The notes under the pieces: generated by a model
Database searches by the model: none
Seen by the model: only the letters and a program-made list of their open reading frames with translations
What the model was told of the DNA's origin: nothing
Assembly (NCBI GenBank): GCA_050942995.1
Contig: JBMNOI010000039.1
Location: 1 to 29,333, forward strand
Reading direction: 5' to 3'
Origin: JBMNOI01 sp050942995
Lineage (GTDB): Bacteria; Chloroflexota; Anaerolineae; UBA1429
DNA: 29,333 nucleotides
Part shown: positions 8,662 through 16,088 of the stretch, piece by piece
Layout of the letters: the number at the start of each line of letters is the position of its first letter
How positions within the stretch are numbered: the stretch's first letter is position 1
Program-made: the position numbers and the translations under genes

Positions 8662-9600
8662 ATGTTTAATCTCGTACAACAGCGCCGCTGGTATTTCACC
8701 GTTTCGTCCATTCTGATGGTGGCGAGTATCCTGACGATGATCTATTCCACCATCACCCTGGGCACGCCCCTTCGGCTGGGCATCGATTTTACCAGTGGTT
8801 CGATTCTCGAACTCGAGTTCGAGCGCGCCGTTTTGCCGGAAGAGGCGCGCGAGGTCGTGGCCGAGGCGGGGTTCTCCGAGGCCACAGTGCAAACGGTGGG
8901 CGACGAACAGACGGTAGCGATTCGTGCCCGCAGCATGGAGGTCGAGGACAAAGAGGCCCTGCGCGCCGCACTGGAGGCGCGGTTTGGCCCGGCGAGTGAG
9001 CTGCGCTTTGAGAGCGTAGGCCCCATCATCGGCCGGGAGACGACGCGGGCGGCCGTTCTGGCCATCGCCGCGGCGTCGGTGGTCATCCTGTTCTTTATCG
9101 CCATCGCCTTCCGGCACATCCCCAATGCTATGCGCTATGGCATGTGTGCCGTGGCCAAGGTGTTGCACGATGTCGTGTTCCTGCTCGGCCTGGTGAGCCT
9201 CCTGGGGGTGGTGGCCCATTGGGAGGCCGACGCCCTGTTCCTTACGGCCGTAATCACCGTCATCGGCTTTTCGGTGGAGGACGTGATCGTGGTGTTCGAT
9301 CGCATCCGCGAAAATATCGGTCGACGGCGGGGCGAGGATTACGAGACGATCGTCAACCGCAGCCTGCTGGAGACCCTGCACCGCTCGCTGGCCACGCAGC
9401 TCAACGCCATCTTTGTGATGGTGGCGATCATCCTGTTTGGCGGCGCCACTATGCGCGAGTTTATCGCCGTGATGCTCATCGGTATGGTGATGGGCACCTA
9501 TTCGTCGCTGTTCGTGGCGGTGCCCCTGTTGGTTTCGTGGGAGCGAGGCGAGTTGCGACGCCTGTTCAGGCGATCGTCGCGGGCGGATGTGACGGCCTGA
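8662..9600 (+). CDS. secF: Protein translocase subunit SecF
   Basis: This 312-residue SecF has one N-terminal membrane helix (about 14-35), the GIDFTSGSILELEF motif, an extracytoplasmic domain and five C-terminal helices. The D4-type motif reads VITVIGFSVEDVIVVFDRIRENIGRRRG; the usual SVNDTIVVFDRIREN pattern is changed at two positions (N to E, T to V) next to the conserved Asp. It pairs with SecD in the export channel. GGGGAGG precedes the ATG. Confidence 0.97.
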   Translation: MFNLVQQRRWYFTVSSILMVASILTMIYSTITLGTPLRLGIDFTSGSILELEFERAVLPEEAREVVAEAGFSEATVQTVGDEQTVAIRARSMEVEDKEALRAALEARFGPASELRFESVGPIIGRETTRAAVLAIAAASVVILFFIAIAFRHIPNAMRYGMCAVAKVLHDVVFLLGLVSLLGVVAHWEADALFLTAVITVIGFSVEDVIVVFDRIRENIGRRRGEDYETIVNRSLLETLHRSLATQLNAIFVMVAIILFGGATMREFIAVMLIGMVMGTYSSLFVAVPLLVSWERGELRRLFRRSSRADVTA

Positions 9601-9675
9601 TCTCGAGCGGCAGGCCGATCTCGAACCAGAACGTTTCATCATAATAATATCATCCGGGCGAGAGGAGAGATGATC

Positions 9676-11052
9676 ATGTCGGAGGAGACGAACCGTTTTG
9701 CCCCTGCGCTGTACCGTCGCGAGGGCACAGAGGACGCCCGCCGCCGCCAGATCGTCGAGGTGTTGCAGGCCGCGCTGGACGCCGTAGATCCCGCCGAGGC
9801 GGTGCGACGCTACCTCTCCTGCCGGGGCCATGTCCTCATCGTGGGCGAACGGCGCTATGACCTGGCGCAATTCGCCCGCGTGTTCGTTGTAGGAGCGGGC
9901 AAGGCCAGCGCCCCCATGGCTCAGGCTGTGGAAGACATTCTGGGCGACCGCATCGTCGCCGGGCATGTCAATGTCAAGTATGAGCATGTGGCGCCCACCC
10001 GTATCGTGCAGGTGCACGAGGCCGGGCACCCGATTCCCGATGAGGCCGGCGTGGCCGGCGCAGAGCAGATCGTCGATCTGCTGCAGGAGGCGGGAGAGGA
10101 TGATCTGGTGCTGTGCCTGATATCGGGGGGCGGCTCGGCTTTGATGACACTGCCCGTCGAGGGGGTGACGCTGGCCGAGATGCAAGAGCTCACCGATGCG
10201 CTGTTGCGACGCGGCGCTACCATTAACGAGATCAACACCATTCGCAAGCACCTGGATCGCCTCAAGGGCGGCAATCTGGCGCGGCTGGCGCATCCGGCGC
10301 AGGTGATCTCGCTCATTCTCTCGGATGTGGTGGGCAATCCGCTGGACGTCATCGCCTCGGGGCCCACGGTGCCCGATACCAGCACCTACGTCGACGCCTG
10401 GAATCTGTTAGAGCGCTACGGCCTGGTGGACGATGCTCCCGAGTCGATTGTGGCACATATGCGGCGCGGCGTCGAAGGAGAGATCGGCGATACTCCCAAA
10501 GCGGGTGATCCCATCTTTGAGAACACGCAGAATGTGGTGGTGGCCAGCAACGACATCGCCGCGGCGGCCGCCGAACGGGCGGCGCGTGAACTGGGCTATC
10601 ATACGCTGGTGCTCTCGACCTATATCGAGGGAGAGGCGCGCGAGGTGGCCAAAGTATTCGCCGCCCTGGCCAAAGAGACGCTGGCCTCGGATCGGCCCGT
10701 GCCCCGGCCGGCGTGCCTCATCGCCGGCGGCGAGACGACGGTGACCATTCGTGGTGAGGGCAAGGGCGGACGCAACCAGGAGATGGCCCTGATGGCGGCT
10801 ATGTGCCTGCGCGATCTGGACGATGTGGCCGTGGTGTGCCTGGCGACCGACGGCAACGACGGCCCCACCGACGCCGCCGGTGCGCTGGCCGACGGCAGCA
10901 CGGTGGCCCGCGCTCAGGCTCTGGGGCTGGATGCCTGGGAGCATCTGCAGAACAACGACTCGTACCCGTTCTTTGCCGCGCTGGATGATCTGTTGCTGAC
11001 CGGCCCGACCAACACGAACGTAAACGATCTGACCTTTGTGTTTGCCTGGTGA
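9676..11052 (+). CDS. Glycerate 2-kinase-type protein (DUF4147/MOFRL family)
   Basis: This 458-residue protein of the GckA/TtuD family has an N-terminal DUF4147 domain with VVGAGKASAPMA and LISGGGSALM, and a C-terminal MOFRL domain with CLIAGGETTVTIRGEGKGGRNQE and LATDGNDGPTDAAGA. Family members phosphorylate D-glycerate to 2-phosphoglycerate, which enters lower glycolysis; the nearby pgk and gpmA genes fit this but lie in other transcripts. Two ATGs compete: 9670 and 9676. GGAG lies only two bases before the first and eight before the second, so 9676 is preferred. Confidence 0.9.
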   Translation: MSEETNRFAPALYRREGTEDARRRQIVEVLQAALDAVDPAEAVRRYLSCRGHVLIVGERRYDLAQFARVFVVGAGKASAPMAQAVEDILGDRIVAGHVNVKYEHVAPTRIVQVHEAGHPIPDEAGVAGAEQIVDLLQEAGEDDLVLCLISGGGSALMTLPVEGVTLAEMQELTDALLRRGATINEINTIRKHLDRLKGGNLARLAHPAQVISLILSDVVGNPLDVIASGPTVPDTSTYVDAWNLLERYGLVDDAPESIVAHMRRGVEGEIGDTPKAGDPIFENTQNVVVASNDIAAAAAERAARELGYHTLVLSTYIEGEAREVAKVFAALAKETLASDRPVPRPACLIAGGETTVTIRGEGKGGRNQEMALMAAMCLRDLDDVAVVCLATDGNDGPTDAAGALADGSTVARAQALGLDAWEHLQNNDSYPFFAALDDLLLTGPTNTNVNDLTFVFAW

Positions 11053-11105
11053 GATCGAGAACGCCTCGATGTGCCTCTGGAAGGCGCTCCGGGCGACGAG
11101 TAAGG

Positions 11106-11140
11106 AACAGCCCCCGCTATATGCCGGGGGCTGTTTGGTT
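11106..11140 (+). terminator. Intrinsic terminator, possibly bidirectional
   Basis: A ten-base-pair perfect stem, AACAGCCCCC (11106-11115) / GGGGGCTGTT (11126-11135), is followed by TGGTTTT. It lies between the converging glycerate kinase and solute-binding protein genes and can serve the plus-strand gene; the T-tract on the minus side is poorer. Confidence 0.8.
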
Positions 11141-11161
11141 TTCCGCTATCGACGGACGATA

Positions 11162-12454
11162 TCAGTGCAGGGCTGCCTCAGCCTGAAGCTGAGCTTCGGC
11201 CAGAACATCCTCGGCGTTCAACCCCTCGTTGATGACCCGATTCACCGCCACCATGGTCAGCTCACCGATGCGCTCGAGCTGAGGCGGCAGCTCGGCGGGG
11301 ATGACGAGCATTTCGGCGGGTAGCTCCCGGGCGACCGCGGCGGCGTTGGCACCTACGGCATGTTCGTATGCCGCCGATTGAACCATCGAGCGGCGCGGCG
11401 GGATGCGCTGCCCGGCGGCCTCCCAACGCTCCGAGAGGAAGCGGATCAGCAAGAGTGCTTCCTCAGGATGCGGAGAGGAGGCGGTAATGTAATAGCCCTC
11501 GATTTCGGCCAGACCCAGGTGGGTGTGTTCGCGGGGCAGCGTCAGCATATACCAGCTATCGACCCATCGGTAAGGGGTGTCCAGGCCGCCACGGTTCGAG
11601 TACCAGCCCAACCACAGGCCGCAATGTCCTCGTGTCGCCGCCTCGTAGACACCGCCCTGTGGAAAGGCAAGTCTCAGCCGGTCACGATCCGGGGCCACGC
11701 CGTAACGCTGAAACAGATCGGCATACCAGCGAACCGCCTCGACGGTGGCCGGATCGTCCAATGTGGCCCTTGTGGGGGCATTGATATCGTCTACGATGCT
11801 GCCGCCGAACAGATAGATCAGGACGAGGGGGTCCATACTTTCGGGCGTGGTGCAAAAACCAAACAACCGCTGCGTCGCGTCGCCGGGCAGCCCCTCGGGA
11901 TAGTTCAGTGCGTTCGCAAGGCCCAGCATGTCGAACATGCCCCAATTCTCGTCGGGCAGGGGGACGTTCAGCGCCTGAACCTGATTCATATTTACATAAG
12001 CAACCAGGGTGTCGGTGCCGGCGGGTACTCCGAATTGCTGACCGCGAATGCGCAGCCCCTCCCAGGTGCCGCGGAAATAGTCGTCGCGGATATCGCCCCA
12101 GTCACCCAGTTGTACATCATCCAGCGGTCTGAGCAACCCCTGAGCCGCCAGGCTCAGCGCAGAACGCTCGTCGCGAAACAGGTCGATCTGGCCGTTGCGC
12201 ACCAGCCCCGCGATCTGATCGCCGTAGCGTTGCACGGCCTGGGCCTCGACCGTAATCCAGGGATATTCTTCCTCGAACTCGTCCAGCAGGGTGTCCATCT
12301 CGACGGTATGCTGGCGATAGGCAAAGCGCAGAACCACCGGATCGGGAGTCGGGGGTCGGAGGAATCCCGGCAGGCAGCCGGTGAGAATCAGGCCGGAGAG
12401 GAGCAGAGCGAGCACGCAGAAGGATAACGACCGTTTCGGGGGCTTGCTCATCAT
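11162..12454 (-). CDS. ABC transporter extracellular solute-binding lipoprotein (family 1-like)
   Basis: This 430-residue lipoprotein has a short basic N terminus, a hydrophobic segment and a lipobox LTGC (Cys27), then a Pro-rich spacer. The mature part has the cluster B (sugar/oligosaccharide) binding-protein pattern: a start like VVLRFAYRQHTVEMDTLLDEF followed by EEEYPWITVEAQ, typical of extracellular solute-binding family 1. It would catch a solute outside the membrane and pass it to an ABC permease. No permease or ATPase gene is next to it, so it is an orphan in this window. ATGs at 12454 and 12451 both suit the upstream GGAG. The ligand is unknown; a carbohydrate is only a guess. Confidence 0.85.
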   Translation of the reverse strand: MMSKPPKRSLSFCVLALLLSGLILTGCLPGFLRPPTPDPVVLRFAYRQHTVEMDTLLDEFEEEYPWITVEAQAVQRYGDQIAGLVRNGQIDLFRDERSALSLAAQGLLRPLDDVQLGDWGDIRDDYFRGTWEGLRIRGQQFGVPAGTDTLVAYVNMNQVQALNVPLPDENWGMFDMLGLANALNYPEGLPGDATQRLFGFCTTPESMDPLVLIYLFGGSIVDDINAPTRATLDDPATVEAVRWYADLFQRYGVAPDRDRLRLAFPQGGVYEAATRGHCGLWLGWYSNRGGLDTPYRWVDSWYMLTLPREHTHLGLAEIEGYYITASSPHPEEALLLIRFLSERWEAAGQRIPPRRSMVQSAAYEHAVGANAAAVARELPAEMLVIPAELPPQLERIGELTMVAVNRVINEGLNAEDVLAEAQLQAEAALH

Positions 12455-12501
12455 GGCATCTCCTTCATCGCATGAGGGCCGTTGTCGAATGCGACGATAA
12501 C

Positions 12502-12530
12502 AGCTTAACCTTCTTCAGCCTGAACGTCAA
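12502..12530 (-). promoter_or_regulatory. Possible weak promoter for the solute-binding protein gene
   Basis: On the minus strand, TTGACG (12530-12525) and TAAGCT (12507-12502) are separated by 17 bases. The -35 is good and the -10 poor (three of six), so this is a tentative call. Confidence 0.3.
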
Positions 12531-12550
12531 GCGATGAATCGGCATCAAGT

Positions 12551-12579
12551 TTTACAGCGTCTGTCCGATATGCTAGAAT
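12551..12579 (+). promoter_or_regulatory. Promoter of pgk
   Basis: TTTACA (12551-12556) and TAGAAT (12574-12579) have a 17-base spacer, and a TG one base before the -10 gives an extended -10. The predicted start near 12586 leaves a leader of about 55 nt before the pgk ATG. Confidence 0.7.
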
Positions 12580-12640
12580 GCCCACCAGATGCCGACGGAG
12601 CGGGATTTGCCCGCCTCCGATGACGATGGGAGGATCGCAG

Positions 12641-13816
12641 ATGAACAAAAAGACGGTGAAGGATGTCTCGTGGTCGGGCAAGCGGGCGCTGGTGCGCTGT
12701 GACTTTAATGTCCCGCTGGATGACCGACTCCAAATCACGGACGACATTCGCATCCGCGCGGCGTTGCCTACGATCCAGTATTTGCTGGAGCAGGGCGCGG
12801 CCGTCATTCTCTGTTCGCATCTGGGGCGGCCCAAGGGCCAGCCGGTCGATTCTATGCGCCTGACGCCGGTGGCGGCGCGATTGCAGGAGCTGTTGGGCGT
12901 GCCGGTGAAAAAGCTGGACGATTGCGTGGGGCCCGAGGTCGAGTCCGCAGTGGCCGCCATGCAGCCGGGCGATGTGGTGCTGCTGGAGAACCTGCGATTC
13001 CACGCTGAAGAAGAAAAGAACGACGCCGACTTTGCCCGCAAGCTGGCCGGTCTGGCCGACGTATACGTGAACGACGCGTTTGGCACCGCCCACCGCGCCC
13101 ATGCTTCGACGGCGGGCGTGGCCGATCATCTACCGGCGGTGGCCGGATTCCTGCTGGAAAAAGAGATTGAATTTCTGGGCAACGCCGTAGAGAACCCCAG
13201 GCGGCCCCTTGTGGCCATTATGGGGGGCGCCAAGATATCGGACAAGATCACCGTTATCGAAAATCTTCTGAAAAAGGCCGACAGTCTCTTGATCGGTGGG
13301 GGCATGGCGAACACCTTTTTCAAAGCCCGGGGCTATGAGATGGGCGATTCGCTGGTGGAGGAGAACAGCCTGCAGCAGGCGGCCGATCTCATGAACTCGG
13401 CCGGCGACAAGCTGGTGCTGCCCGTGGATGTGGTGGTGGCCGACGCCTTTTCTGCCGACGCGCAGAAAAAGGTGGTGCCGGTAGATGGCGTCGAGCCGGG
13501 ATGGCGTGTGCTCGATATCGGGCCCGAGACGGCCAGGCTCTTCTCGGACAAGGTGGCCGGGGCGGGCACGGTGGTCTGGAACGGCCCGATGGGGGTGTTC
13601 GAACTGGCGCCCTTTGCCGAGGGCACCTTTGCCGTGGCGCGGGCCCTGGCCGACTCGAACGCCATCACCGTGATCGGTGGCGGTGATTCGGCGGCGGCGG
13701 TAGAGCAGGCCGGCCTGGTCGACCGTATCACGCACGTGTCGACCGGCGGCGGCGCCTCGCTAGAGTTCCTGGAAGGGCGAGAGCTGCCCGGACTGGCCGT
13801 ACTGGACGACAAATAG
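12641..13816 (+). CDS. pgk: Phosphoglycerate kinase
   Basis: This 391-residue PGK has the classic DFNVPLDD substrate loop, HLGRPKG, LLENLRFHAEEEKNDADFARKLA, VNDAFGTAHRAHAST, and the C-terminal nucleotide-binding GGGDSAAAVEQAG and THVSTGGGASLEFLEG. It transfers phosphate between 1,3-bisphosphoglycerate and ADP in glycolysis or gluconeogenesis. GGGAGG lies seven bases before the ATG at 12641; the frame stays open upstream, but that part lacks PGK homology and overlaps the promoter. All motifs look intact. The PFK-like gene follows after 63 bases, probably on the same transcript. Confidence 0.98.
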   Translation: MNKKTVKDVSWSGKRALVRCDFNVPLDDRLQITDDIRIRAALPTIQYLLEQGAAVILCSHLGRPKGQPVDSMRLTPVAARLQELLGVPVKKLDDCVGPEVESAVAAMQPGDVVLLENLRFHAEEEKNDADFARKLAGLADVYVNDAFGTAHRAHASTAGVADHLPAVAGFLLEKEIEFLGNAVENPRRPLVAIMGGAKISDKITVIENLLKKADSLLIGGGMANTFFKARGYEMGDSLVEENSLQQAADLMNSAGDKLVLPVDVVVADAFSADAQKKVVPVDGVEPGWRVLDIGPETARLFSDKVAGAGTVVWNGPMGVFELAPFAEGTFAVARALADSNAITVIGGGDSAAAVEQAGLVDRITHVSTGGGASLEFLEGRELPGLAVLDDK

Positions 13817-13879
13817 ACCGCCCGTTTGCTCTGAGCGCTTATGACAGGCGGCATCCGACATGGATTGGATGGATGATCG

Positions 13880-14863
13880 ATGGCAGATAGAATCCGGCGA
13901 TTGGCCGTTCTGACCAGCGGAGAAGACAGCCCCGGCTTTAATGCCTGCATCCGCGCCGTGGTGCGCATGGCTTTGCACTATGGCTGGGAGCCGTGGGGCG
14001 TGCGTTTTGGCTACAAAGGGCTGCTCGAGGGCAACTTTGTGCCGCTGGACTCGCGTTCGGTGAGCCATATCATCGATCGTGGCGGCACGTTTCTGGGAGC
14101 CTTGCGCAGCGACGAGTTCAAGACCCCTGCCGGATTACGAGATGCCCTGCGCCAGATCAACGATCGGGCCGTCGACGCTTTGGTCGTCATCGGTGGAGAC
14201 GGCACCATGCGCGGCGCTCAGACCCTGCACGAGGCAGGGGTGCCGGTGATCGGCGTGCCGGGCACTATCGAAAACGATGTGTGCGGCACAGATGTGGCCA
14301 TCGGGGTGGATACCGCGCTCAATACGGTGTTGGATGCCATCGACCGCATCAAAGACACCGCGTCATCGCACCAGCAGGCCTTTCTGGTCGAGGTGATGGG
14401 CAAAAAGTCGGGCTATCTGGCGCTCATGGCCGGCATTGCCGGTGGCGCCGAGATGGTCTGTATCCCTGAGGTGCCCTTTACCCTGCAGGATGTGGCCGAC
14501 GAGGTGGCCGACTCGTATACGCGGGGCAAGCGACACTGTATCATTGTCGTATCCGAGGGGGCAACCCCTCACGCGACCGAGATCACCCGCTATCTGGAAG
14601 AGCGCCAGGAAGAAACCGGTTTCAACGTACGCCTGAGCCTTTTGGGGTATATCCAGCGGGGGGGCTCTCCTACGGCACGAGATCGCCATCTGGCGACGTG
14701 TCTGGGCGCTGCAGCCGTCGATGTGCTATACAACGGGACGCAGGGTGTGGCGATGGGCATGATCGACGGCAAGATCGTCAACACGCCGCTGGACGAGGTC
14801 GTCGCTTGTACCCGGGGCATCGATGAGGCTTATCTGGAGATGGCCCGTATGCTGGCGCGCTAG
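13880..14863 (+). CDS. 6-phosphofructokinase-like protein with altered active site
   Basis: This 327-residue protein aligns end to end with bacterial PfkA. GGDG at 105-108 indicates the ATP-type rather than the pyrophosphate-type family. However, several usually fixed residues differ (E. coli numbering without Met): Gly11 is E15, the catalytic base Asp127 is E131 (TIEND in place of TIDND), Arg162 is Q166, Arg171 is K175 and His249 is Y257. R72, D103, D129, E222 and R243 equivalents are kept. Fructose 6-phosphate phosphorylation is therefore uncertain; it may be a divergent paralogue with low or different activity. The start has only a weak ribosome binding site (GGATGGATGATCG). It lies behind pgk and is followed by a strong terminator. 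Confidence 0.85.
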   Translation: MADRIRRLAVLTSGEDSPGFNACIRAVVRMALHYGWEPWGVRFGYKGLLEGNFVPLDSRSVSHIIDRGGTFLGALRSDEFKTPAGLRDALRQINDRAVDALVVIGGDGTMRGAQTLHEAGVPVIGVPGTIENDVCGTDVAIGVDTALNTVLDAIDRIKDTASSHQQAFLVEVMGKKSGYLALMAGIAGGAEMVCIPEVPFTLQDVADEVADSYTRGKRHCIIVVSEGATPHATEITRYLEERQEETGFNVRLSLLGYIQRGGSPTARDRHLATCLGAAAVDVLYNGTQGVAMGMIDGKIVNTPLDEVVACTRGIDEAYLEMARMLAR

Positions 14864-14923
14864 AGCGTGTCTTGAAACAGGTTTCCGAGTGGCCTTGCAA
14901 TGTCCGGTGTTATCCGAGATAAG

Positions 14924-14956
14924 CGAGCCCTGTCGAACAAGACAGGGCTCGTTCTA
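14924..14956 (+). terminator. Intrinsic terminator after the PFK-like gene
   Basis: An eleven-base-pair perfect stem, CGAGCCCTGTC (14924-14934) / GACAGGGCTCG (14941-14951), has a six-base loop and is followed by TTCTAT. Confidence 0.8.
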
Positions 14957-14990
14957 TATCTGCTCTGACTCTTGCCCGCGATACAGTTCG

Positions 14991-15059
14991 GCGGCCGGTG
15001 AAGCGGTTCTCCAGGTTCCAGGTGTTCTGGCCGTGTCGGAGCAGGACGATCTTTTGCAT
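14991..15059 (-). pseudogene. Truncated duplicate of the gpmA 5' end
   Basis: On the minus strand an ATG at 15059 opens a frame whose first 23 codons repeat the phosphoglycerate mutase N terminus; LLRHGQNTWNLENRFTG includes the catalytic His motif RHG. Eighteen of 23 residues match the neighbouring gpmA. At DNA level 14994-15024 is identical to 15827-15857 over 31 bases, and the match continues with one mismatch to 15037. Homology stops abruptly after FTGR, and the rest of the frame (to 14910) has no mutase similarity. It lies just beyond the gpmA terminator. It is best read as a relic of a duplicated or second gpmA gene, not a working enzyme. Confidence 0.8.
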
Positions 15060-15081
15060 GAGATGACTCTGACGCTGTGGA

Positions 15082-15122
15082 TAAAAACGAGCCCCCTGAT
15101 CGAATGGATGCAAGGGGCTCGT
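15082..15122 (-). terminator. Intrinsic terminator of gpmA
   Basis: Read on the minus strand, ACGAGCCCC (15122-15114) pairs with GGGGCTCGT (15095-15087) across an 18-base loop and is followed by TTTTAT. It lies 20 bases after the gpmA stop and separates it from the gpmA relic. Confidence 0.75.
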
Positions 15123-15142
15123 CTCTCGCCTGATGAAGGACC

Positions 15143-15892
15143 CTACTTTTTGCTCTGAGCCTGAGCGGCCACGGCGGCGGCGGCTTTGGCGGCGGCTTCG
15201 GGATCGCCGAGATAATAGTTGCGGATGGGCTTGAGATCCTCGTCCAGCTCGTAGACCAACGGGATACCGGTGGGGATATTCAGCTTTACGATATCCTCGT
15301 CAGAGATGTTGTCCAGATACTTGACCAGAGCACGGAGACTGTTGCCGTGAGCGGCGATGATGACGCGTCGGCCGGCCTTGACCTGCGGCGCGATGGTCTC
15401 GTGCCAGTAGGGCAGCATCCGCTCTACCGTATCCTTGAGGCACTCGGTCAGGGGCAGTTGCTCCGGCGTGAGGTCGGCGTAGCGCCGATCCTTGCCCGGA
15501 TGACGTTCGTCATCCTCAGTGAGCGGGGGCGGCGGGATATCATAGCTGCGCCGCCAGATCAGCACCTGCTCCGGGCTGTGTTTCTCGGCCGTTTCGGCCT
15601 TGTTCAGGCCCTGTAGCGCCCCATAGTGCCGCTCGTTCAGTCGCCACGAGCGATACACCGGGATCCACATGAGGTCCATCTTGTCCATGATAATCCACAG
15701 CGTGCGGATGGCGCGCTTGAGTACCGAGGTGTAGGCGACATCAAAGGTATAACCCTCTTCCGCCAGCAGCCGGGCGGCCTCGGTGGCCTCCTGAACGCCC
15801 TGTTCACTGAGGTCCACATCGGTCCAGCCGGTGAAGCGGTTCTCCAGGTTCCAGGTGCTCTGGCCGTGTCTGACTAATACGAGCTTGTACAT
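15143..15892 (-). CDS. gpmA: 2,3-bisphosphoglycerate-dependent phosphoglycerate mutase
   Basis: This 249-residue histidine phosphatase-fold enzyme interconverts 3- and 2-phosphoglycerate in glycolysis. It has the phospho-accepting VRHGQSTWN (His9), the FTGWTDVDLSEQG loop, Glu87 in LNERHYGALQG and the second catalytic His182 in AAHGNSLR. The insert of about 20 residues (RRSYDIPPPP...) is typical of the cofactor-dependent form. The C-terminal tail is an unusual Ala-rich stretch ending in QAQSKK. GGAG lies seven bases before the ATG. It is transcribed alone and diverges from the ABC-F gene. Confidence 0.97.
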   Translation of the reverse strand: MYKLVLVRHGQSTWNLENRFTGWTDVDLSEQGVQEATEAARLLAEEGYTFDVAYTSVLKRAIRTLWIIMDKMDLMWIPVYRSWRLNERHYGALQGLNKAETAEKHSPEQVLIWRRSYDIPPPPLTEDDERHPGKDRRYADLTPEQLPLTECLKDTVERMLPYWHETIAPQVKAGRRVIIAAHGNSLRALVKYLDNISDEDIVKLNIPTGIPLVYELDEDLKPIRNYYLGDPEAAAKAAAAVAAQAQSKK

Positions 15893-16014
15893 GGGACGAC
15901 TCCATTACATCCAGATGATGGTCAATTCCAATTCCTCGGACCATTTTGCTTCATATGGGGAGGCGGGTCAAGTTATGAGATAAAGCGGCCGTTGTCGCTG
16001 CGGCATGCGGACGA

Positions 16015-16043
16015 TTGGTCGAGGTGGGTGGATATGGTATAAT
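16015..16043 (+). promoter_or_regulatory. Promoter of the ABC-F gene
   Basis: TATAAT (16038-16043) is preceded by TG (extended -10), with a weak -35 TTGGTC (16015-16020) 17 bases upstream. The predicted start near 16050 gives a leader of about 39 nt with no clear ribosome binding site. Confidence 0.55.
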
Positions 16044-16088
16044 CTGAACCCGTACCCTAACGTATGATCTTTTATGATGTGATACAAT

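Noticed and set aside
8647..10293. 548-codon minus-strand open frame across secF and the glycerate kinase gene
   Set aside because: It spans two well-supported plus-strand genes and the gap between them, and its translation is rich in His, Arg and Gln, typical of an antisense shadow.
12578..12640. N-terminal extension of pgk to 12578
   Set aside because: It overlaps the promoter -10 box and lacks PGK similarity; GGGAGG clearly places the start at 12641.
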